Source: Axinella damicornis
Lineage: Eukaryota; Porifera; Demospongiae; Axinellida; Axinellidae
DNA: 64,000 nucleotides
Reading direction: 5' to 3'
Assembly (NCBI GenBank): GCA_963931865.1
Contig: OZ007510.1
Coordinates: 9,086,993 to 9,150,992, forward strand
How positions within the stretch are numbered: the first letter of the stretch is position 1; each line of letters opens with the position of its first letter. The position numbers and the translations under genes were made by a program. The notes below the pieces were generated by a model, which searched no databases, was not told the origin of the DNA, and saw only the letters and a list, made by a program, of their open reading frames with translations. Positions 57,657 to 64,000 of the stretch are shown here, in pieces.

Positions 57657-60430
57657 ATGCATGTGGCTTTGGTCTATGTCTGCTGGCAGAGTTTTGTCAT
57701 TTTCTTGGCAGTGGTGGACCTGAACAATGGACAAGGTACGCTGTATAATTATGCACAATGTTATGCGTGCGCACGTGACTGTCTTTGCATATCGCATGTC
57801 TCTCCTAGCCCCTCCCCCTGAGCCCCCTCCGGAGCTTGTCTCCAATCTGACCCTGGGTGGGAAGGTACCACTGGAGTACTACTATGTGGATGACTCCAGC
57901 AAGGGACAGGGTCAGTGGCACACTCTCTGTAATTGCTGCACTGCAATCACAAGGGATCTCACTCACATATTTGGTGTAGTCACAGCTATACAACTGGTCT
58001 CGTTCCCTTCCGAGTAGTCTGGTAAAGCCAGACCGTATGAGGGGTTGGCTTTGCCAGACTACCTTCCAAGGGGGGTCTGGGAACAAGACTAAGCTGCAAC
58101 TTGTCATCTTGACCCCAGTCGTTGCACAATCTTATTGGGTCAAGGGCGAATGTGCACGTAGCCAAATGGTCAATGGCTGAAAACAACGGTCACTTGTATC
58201 ACTCATACATGTACACACCCTCATGCACAGGCACACATTACAAGTATTCCTCGGATGATATAGCTGATTTGATGTCCCAGGCCAGCCAGCTCATTGAGAA
58301 AGTTCTGAGCATCTCCCTCCCCCCTCCACCCCCCACACTCCCCCCCTCCTCCACCTGGCTCTCGCAACTTTCTGACATATGGCTGATCCATGCACTACAC
58401 AAATACTCAGTCCAAGGAAAAAATGTGGTGTGTATAATTATACGTATGTATGTGTGTGTGTGTATTAAATAGTGCAGTCTCAGGACCCTGCATGACCTTT
58501 ACTCTTTTTCCCCAAAGTTGCAAACCAAAATCTGGGGCAGTAAGTCGTGTACAAGACTATCAAGATCCTCCTTCCTTAGGAGTAAAATCAGGAAGGCAGG
58601 CCAGGGTGGGTTTCACACATGACACAGTGCCACCATCATGTCATACCATATGTAACGATGCCAATTAAGGAACATGTTTGCACAAGAGCACGTGATGACA
58701 TCGCGGTGTAATGACGTTGATGTCATCATGCGCACTTGGTTTGCGTTATGTGCAAGTTGAAGAACAGAGAAGACGCAAGACTGAGCATCCAGGAGCATGA
58801 TCAGTGATGTCATGATGGCACCATATCATGGGTGCAGGCTCCACCTGCAAAACCTTCCCAGTCCTCCCAAAAGCCACAAGTTGAAATCTCCATATGATGG
58901 AAGGCCTGGGTACAAGGCTATAGGGTCTGGGTTTAAGCTCCCGTCCCTCAGCAGCGAGGAGCTGGTGGGACTGGGGCCAGCTAGCTGTATATGCTAGGGC
59001 TGTTGTCCACTGATCATTGCTCCCCTCAGGTTGTGTTTGGCTCAACATCACCGTGGTACGAGAGCATTGGTAAGCTTCTTGAATCAACTAGTTCATGTGT
59101 GCAAACCTGATTGCTAGAAAAGTGTTCTGTAGACCAATTGCAGCTAATGCCATCACATTTAGAATACAAAATTTACAAACGAAATGGAAAACAGCCACTG
59201 TGCTGTGTGCCTCGAGATAGTAGGTTCTCAGTGAATGCAATAATGCACTAACAACACTTCTAGTGCATGTTGAATCACCATAGCTATATTATAGGCTTGA
59301 AAAGCACTTGCTAGTGATGGAGGGCATGTTCATGTTTCGATCGATACTGCATGGTACACCAAAATGACGTAAGTGCAATGGGTCAATACTAGTCTATCAC
59401 TGTATGCAGTGGTTGAGGTCGCTATATAGTTCACGTGTGGATATTTTGAGTATACAAAATCTCACACAACGTGATGAAATTGTATATTATAGTGCAAAAG
59501 GTGATGCATGGGGTGAAGCCTTAGGTCCCAGACCAGGCATTCTTACAGGAACATTGTTTCTCACAGCTGACAGGAAAGGGGGGAAGAGCCAAAGTATGAC
59601 CAGATCAAAGAGCTTAATGCATTCCTATGACCACATCACTCCGGGCCCAGTATATTTCACTGTACAGTACTGAGGCTAAACTAACAATAAGGATTCATGC
59701 CAGACCTTGCCTGTCGCATACTGCAGTGCTACAACTTGGTGCTAGCAAGGTGACAGTCATAGAGGTGAGATGTGGGTCACTTCTATCACTAAGAACATCA
59801 CCATGACTCAAGATCCTTTGACTTTGTTCTCCATTTGATGCAGTACAACCATCTCACATACGACCATCCTGCCATTACTACACTACTCCTGGGAGACCTT
59901 GTGTTGGAGAAAAAGTTCGACATTGCCCTGTCTCTATCAAGGCAAGAGAGAACTATTCCTAAAACGTGTATAAAATGTTACCATATGCAGCCTGTACATC
60001 TTCTGTGGGATCCAGTAGTGATATGACTGACTCTGTGATCACGTGCTCGTCTCTCACACCCCAGCTTTGACCACGATGGTCTTGGTCGCTATGGCGACCG
60101 CCTTCACCCAGAGGGAGATCTGCTTGCCATGAGAACTGTAGCCGCAGTGCTCAAGGACCAGGGCTTGCTGTTCCTTACCGTGCCCATAGGTGGGCAGCCA
60201 TGGCCAGACGTGAATCTTTCAGCTTGTTGATATTTTGTTCTCCACATATAGGTCCGGATGTTGTGGTGTGGAACCTGCATCGTCGCTATGGCAACATGAG
60301 ACTGCCTCTGCTCCTGGAGGGGTGGGAGAGGGTGGAGGATGTGGGATGGCACGATAGATTTCTGACCAAGGAGGCCCCCTACACAAGGACCTATGAACCT
60401 GTATTTGTACTCCGACCTCAACAGGACTAA
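57657..60430 (+). CDS. DUF268-family, membrane-anchored protein with methyltransferase-like fold
   Basis: About 284 residues in eight exons: 57657-57735, 57809-57910, 58231-58424 (or 58427), 59030-59069, 59727-59764, 59844-59941, 60065-60189, 60252-60430. The N-terminus MHVALVYVCWQSFVIFLAVV is a signal peptide or type II anchor, suggesting the secretory pathway. A Pro-rich stretch follows, then the DUF268 signature: VVFGSTSPWYESIV, LGASKVTVIEYN, KFDIALSLSSFDHDGLGRYG, DRLHPEGDLLAMR, LLFLTVPIGPDVVVWNLHRR, RLPLLLEGW. The order SPWxE / GA..V.T.EYN / FDHDGLGRYGD resembles a SAM-methyltransferase core lacking the classic GxGxG loop. The family is described mostly from nematodes and has no established reaction. 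Exon 6 ends AAG and the intron starts GCAAGA, a GC-AG intron required for frame. Confidence 0.9.
57996..58091. mobile_element. Hairpin element, DUF268 gene intron
   Basis: GGTCTCGTTCCCTTCC / GGGTCTGGGAACAAGACTA with inner arms TAGTCTGGTAAAGCCAGAC and TTGCCAGACTA. A divergent member of the same family. Confidence 0.6.
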
Positions 60431-60633
60431 CATCATGATTGTGTGTAATGTGACATCACATGTGAGTGTAAGAGACTAATCAGTAATGGTGTGTAACACT
60501 GACCATTGATTCTACACACACCAGACCATGTATGCATTGAACACCACAGCTGAATCCACTGATACAAAATAATATGAAGTGTCATCTGATCAAGTGACAG
60601 AGAATAGTAGTCTTGTGACAATACCATGACTAC

Positions 60634-63600
60634 TCATGTGACATTAGCCTTAAATCTTAGAATCCAGTCCAGCAAAGAAGGTGAGAGAACTCGGAGGTAG
60701 ACAGCCATCCTGTGGATGGGTGAAGCCACCACAACCTCGTGTTGCTGGCTGGCTACGGCCTGTATGATCTGCTGGGCTACATACTGGGGAGTCATCCCGT
60801 GGGCAGTGGTACGATCCATGACTGTGGAGGAGAAGAGATTGGTGTCAGTCAACAGTGTTTTCTCAGTTAGACTATATTTCTGAATCCTTCACTGATGGCA
60901 TTACGCAGATAGGGCAGGGCTCACGATAACACACAGAAGTTGTTCTGACACAATGTCAGACCATAACTAAACCTGGCCGGACATTTATCAATAATGATCT
61001 GACATGCACGTTTTCTCTACCCCTTACAGATTTTGCTCTGGAAAGCTTAATGATAAAATAATGTACATAACAATATGCAATGAGGGATGGCATGAGGTAC
61101 AATCTCAGTCATAGTTATGAAGCTATCCATGATTCCCAGTCCTCCAATGTTAGCATATATGGATGGTCACTGTCCGAGTCATCCTCAGGAGCATTCTCCT
61201 TTTCCTTGGAAATGAGGAAAGCAATCTCGAACTTACGCTTGATCTTGCTCTTGGCATCGGCATCAAGGGTGTGCAGGGCCTTCGCTATCGGAGCATATTC
61301 AGTGACATCGCTCGAGTTCTGCTTCTTGAGTAGCAGCATTGCTCGTGCATTCATGTTGGTTGCAGCGTGGTCCTTGAAGTTAGAAGTTCGCAGGTTCGTC
61401 GATCCGCCAATAAACGCAGGCTTGTAGTTGCGCATACCGCGTAACTTGTCTTGGAACTCGATGCATACGGAGCACTTCAGTGTAGCCACATATTCCCGAT
61501 CCGCCTTGTCGTATTTCAGCCAAGTAGCTGTATTTAGGGCTTTATCATTCTCGACGATCCACTTATCAACCGTTCTCGCCATCACCCCACGCTTTGGTGG
61601 AGGACCTCTAGCACGCTTTCTTCCCACGGACATTTTTTCCGCATGTGCTCGACATTGATCGGTCACGTGGCATAACTACCCGGAAATTGTCCGATGACCG
61701 GACGTTATCGTGAGCCCTGTAGGGGTGTATCAGGAGCGCATGGATGGAAACCGCTTCTCTCTAGCCTTGTTCCCAGGCCATCACTCATGCAGCTTTTTGT
61801 CGCTTACTGTACGGAAAAAGTGATATTTCCATATAGACATCCTTGTGAACAAATGCAGGCATGAGCTCACGAGGTAGAGTCACGGAGACGGATATTGCAG
61901 GGTGATGGAGGTCAACTTCTTTGGCACCGTGGCACTCACGAAAGGCGAGGGGTAATCAACACGAACGTACTTCCTTGCAGTGTTGTTAGTGCGTGGGAGA
62001 GCCTGGGAACGAGGCTAGCTCATCTCCATGTTTGTTGCAATACAAACCTCAAGGGTGGGAGGTGTGGTGAATTACTGGAGATGCATCAGATCCAGGTTAG
62101 GAATGTAGGTCACATACTCGTGGCCATTTGACCTATACATGCACCAGTGCCAGAAGTAAGATCACATGCACCTCAGTGATAATCCTCCCTACTTCTGGAG
62201 CTCTCTCTAAGTAGTACAAGTACACATCTTCTCACCCCTACACACAGAATCTGATCATAATCTCTGATATGGAGAAGAGTTACCACAAGTCCACACACAA
62301 CTCACATGAATCACACCCAGGGTTACACATAAAGTCAAGTAAGTAATGTATGCATATAGTCAACAGTGTACTCAAGGACTAGTCTCGTCCCCAAACCCTT
62401 CACGACCTGTCCTCCACAAGCGCACCCTATCGGAAAACTCGGAAGTGTGTGGAGAGTCTGGGGACGAGACTATCCCAAGGACATGATCTGTTTGTAGGTC
62501 ACACACCTCCGTGCTTACTGCCATCTCCCTGCACTGCATTGACTGACAGCTGTGTGGCAATGTAGCCGGGGCTCACAACAGTGACAGCCATACCCCTAGG
62601 GCCCAGCTCGGCCCTCAGGGAGTCATAGTACCCCTGCAGGGCATGCTTGGAGGCGGAATCTGGGAGGGGAGATTGAGGGAGGACGTTCGAGAGATTAGCA
62701 TCTGTGCGGGTTCGGAAGAGTCATTCACTACGTCACCCCTGTGTGCTACCTCACATTCAGGTCAGGCTTACATGAAGAGCGGTACGGCAGTCCTATCTTT
62801 CCCTGCAGGCTGCTGATCACCACTATGTGACCTCGACCCTGGTCCAGCATGGTCGGAAGGAGCGCTGGAGGGGTGGAGTACATGTTCAGAGACTACTGAA
62901 ACAACACTGCAAGGAAGCATGTTCGTGTTGATTACCCCACTCCATCCCTCACCTTTCGTGAGTGCCACAGTGCCAAAGAAGTTGACCTCCATCACCCTGC
63001 GATCCACTGCGATATCCGTCTCCATGACGCTACCTCGTGAGCTCACACCTGCATTGTTCACAAGGATGTCTATACGGCCAAATGCATCCACTGCCTCCTG
63101 TGCCTTCCCTGCTATGGACGCCACATCACTGAGGTCCAGGGGAAGAATCTTTGGGGGGTAGAAGGAAGGAGAGGAGGGCTGTGTGTGTGTGTGTGTGTGT
63201 ATGTTGGGGGGGAGGTTAACACTCATTAAATGCTGTAATTGTTGACTTTGTTTTACTGACTTTTTGTATGTGGTTGTTGTCCAGCTCAAACTTGAGTCGC
63301 TGCAGCTGCTGCACATTGCGTGAGGCCAGGATGACCTTGGCACCCACTGAGTGGAACAGCCGAGCTAATGCTGCAGGGGGGGAACCCTTGTAATTTAGGA
63401 GGCACATCGAAGAAGGTGGGGCTAGGGTGGAGCATTACACAATCACACACACCCCACACTTTCCACAAACTCACGCTCCCCAAATCTCCATACACACCTA
63501 GTACCTTCGCCTAGTCCTGAGCTGGCGCCCGTGATGAGGACCACTTTGCCAGCAAGACGCTGCAGCGCGCGCCGCCCCTTCCACCGACGGTACGCCTGCC

Positions 63601-63691
63601 ACACGCACACAGCTAGTCCTACCAACAGCAGCGCCTTCCCCACGCTCCTGCCCGCCCAGCTGTGACGGATTACATAGCACGCAGCGTCCAT
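60634..63691 (-). CDS. DHRS7B: DHRS7B-like short-chain dehydrogenase/reductase
   Basis: DHRS7B/PexRAP is an ER- and peroxisome-associated NADPH-dependent acyl/alkyl-dihydroxyacetone-phosphate reductase of ether lipid synthesis. 308 residues in six exons: 63691-63505, 63370-63261, 63148-62953, 62864-62772, 62659-62507, 60821-60634. An N-terminal TM ([15 protein letters not shown]) precedes the Rossmann fold. SDR motifs: cofactor loop GASSGLGE (about residue 53), DLSD, NNAG (in [10 protein letters not shown]), catalytic Ser in VVISSLQG, catalytic YxxxK in RSSYSASKH (split across exons 4/5), and [13 protein letters not shown]. The end is [18 protein letters not shown]. Start chosen at the first ATG ([12 protein letters not shown]). 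The last intron is 1.7 kb and holds a TIR transposon, a hairpin element carrying an inverted copy of exon 3, and another hairpin. Confidence 0.95.
60915..61719. mobile_element. 805-bp DNA transposon with 16-bp TIRs and a 5-bp target duplication
   Basis: Perfect terminal inverted repeats CAGGGCTCACGATAAC (60915-60930) and its reverse complement (61704-61719), flanked by TAGGG on both sides (60910-60914 and 61720-61724). The CAGGG terminus and the zinc-finger ORF inside suggest a hAT-like or related superfamily; the internal protein lacks a DDE catalytic region, so it is a non-autonomous or deleted copy. It sits in the last intron of DHRS7B. Confidence 0.88.
61115..61633 (-). CDS. Zinc-finger (TTF/BED-like) fragment of a transposase, inside the 805-bp element
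   Basis: Uninterrupted 172-residue ORF starting [16 protein letters not shown]. It has a Lys/Arg-rich start, a CSVC pair (about residue 56), the block [20 protein letters not shown] seen ahead of hAT-type transposases and their domesticated relatives (ZNF862/KIAA1586-like proteins), and an acidic end ([11 protein letters not shown]). The position expected to hold the second zinc-ligand His after DHAATN is Asn here. No catalytic DDE or dimerisation domain follows. It could be a remnant, or a DNA-binding protein still expressed from the element. The longer frame upstream begins with GTG, so I use the first ATG. Confidence 0.7.
   Translation of the reverse strand: MSVGRKRARGPPPKRGVMARTVDKWIVENDKALNTATWLKYDKADREYVATLKCSVCIEFQDKLRGMRNYKPAFIGGSTNLRTSNFKDHAATNMNARAMLLLKKQNSSDVTEYAPIAKALHTLDADAKSKIKRKFEIAFLISKEKENAPEDDSDSDHPYMLTLEDWESWIAS
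61762..62017. mobile_element. TAGCC-family hairpin element carrying an inverted fragment of DHRS7B exon 3
   Basis: Ends TAGCCTTGTTCCCAGGCC and GCCTGGGAACGAGGCTA; flanks GCTTCTCTC and GCTCATCTC agree at 7 of 9 bases. From about 61833 to 61990 the plus strand matches the minus-strand DHRS7B sequence at about 63073-62900: the last two thirds of exon 3, its splice donor and about 50 bp of intron. The copy has lost a 10-bp segment in GCAGTGGATCGCAGGG and has point changes, so it is not coding. Confidence 0.85.
62380..62472. mobile_element. TAGTC-type hairpin element in the DHRS7B last intron
   Basis: Starts TAGTCTCGTCCCCA and ends GGGGACGAGACTA; flanks CTCAAGGAC and CCCAAGGAC agree at 8 of 9 bases. 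Confidence 0.75.
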
Positions 63692-64000
63692 CAGATGTGC
63701 AGAACAACGCTTGAGCACCGTGCACTGGACTCACAATGTTATTCCATTTATCCGTACTTTTTGCGAAAGATTTTCATTTCAAATTCTACAACAAAGCAAA
63801 AAGTCAGACCCCCCCATTGCATTGTCGCCATCACAGCCAGCCATAGTGGAGGATCATGAGAGCAGCCCGAGATTGGTAAGCGAGTCAGGTACATCTAGGG
63901 ATGCTTGAGACATCTTGGTGTACCCTGAACGCTGGGAGATTGGCTTGAGGGCAGTTTATCAACATCAATTGCTCTGAGTTTTGTGACATTGATGTGGATC
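63692..64000. other. Right edge, upstream of DHRS7B
   Basis: No supported gene. It should contain the DHRS7B promoter; nothing else recognisable. Confidence 0.4.

Noticed and set aside
61880..61960. A second, plus-strand SDR gene fragment ([15 protein letters not shown])
   Set aside because: Has deletions and no flanking SDR exons; better explained as the captured inverted DHRS7B exon 3 within a hairpin element.

Overview
This is nuclear DNA of an animal. Every gene is split by GT-AG introns, two of which appear to be GC-AG. Protein architectures are metazoan: a cAMP-activated Rap exchange factor, SNX14 with PXA-RGS-PX-nexin C, NPL4 with a C-terminal NZF finger, and TOM1. Genes are compact and tightly spaced, introns are full of microsatellites and small palindromic transposons, and there is no rRNA or viral or prokaryotic signal. 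An early-branching invertebrate (sponge or cnidarian) fits best; this is inference from gene structure and density, not a species identification.

Layout, left to right. About 1-25.6 kb on the minus strand holds two genes in tandem: an EPAC-type RAPGEF (3' end at the left edge) and SNX14. Their introns carry large (GGGA)n arrays, minisatellites, two foldback elements of about 1.1 kb and a 22-bp satellite. A short bidirectional promoter with GC boxes separates SNX14 from a four-TM protein gene (25.7-28.4 kb, plus). Next come NOL8 (minus, single exon) head to head with a Cys-rich type I membrane protein (plus), then NPLOC4 (33.7-39.8 kb, plus). LENG8 (40.4-48.9 kb, minus) contains a coding minisatellite of 24 WQGQ units. 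It is followed by COX6B (plus), TMEM11 (minus), TOM1 (plus), a DUF268 membrane-anchored protein (plus) and DHRS7B (minus), whose last intron holds a TIR transposon with a zinc-finger ORF.

The genes are mostly unrelated housekeeping functions (membrane trafficking, ubiquitin segregase, RNA processing, mitochondria), so this is not an operon or defence island. They share promoters: four head-to-head pairs lie in the window, three of them with start codons 112-156 bp apart. TMEM11, TOM1-family and DHRS7B genes close together recall their co-location in human 17p11.2.

The most unusual content is a dispersed family of short hairpin elements. They end in TAGCCTCGTTCCCAGG or close variants, have very variable interiors, and are flanked by 9-10 bp target-site duplications that I could read directly for several copies. 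One copy contains an inverted fragment of the neighbouring DHRS7B exon 3 plus its intron, like a Pack-MULE gene-fragment capture. Exon boundaries below were set by eye from splice signals, reading frame and family conservation; individual ends may be off by one or two bases.
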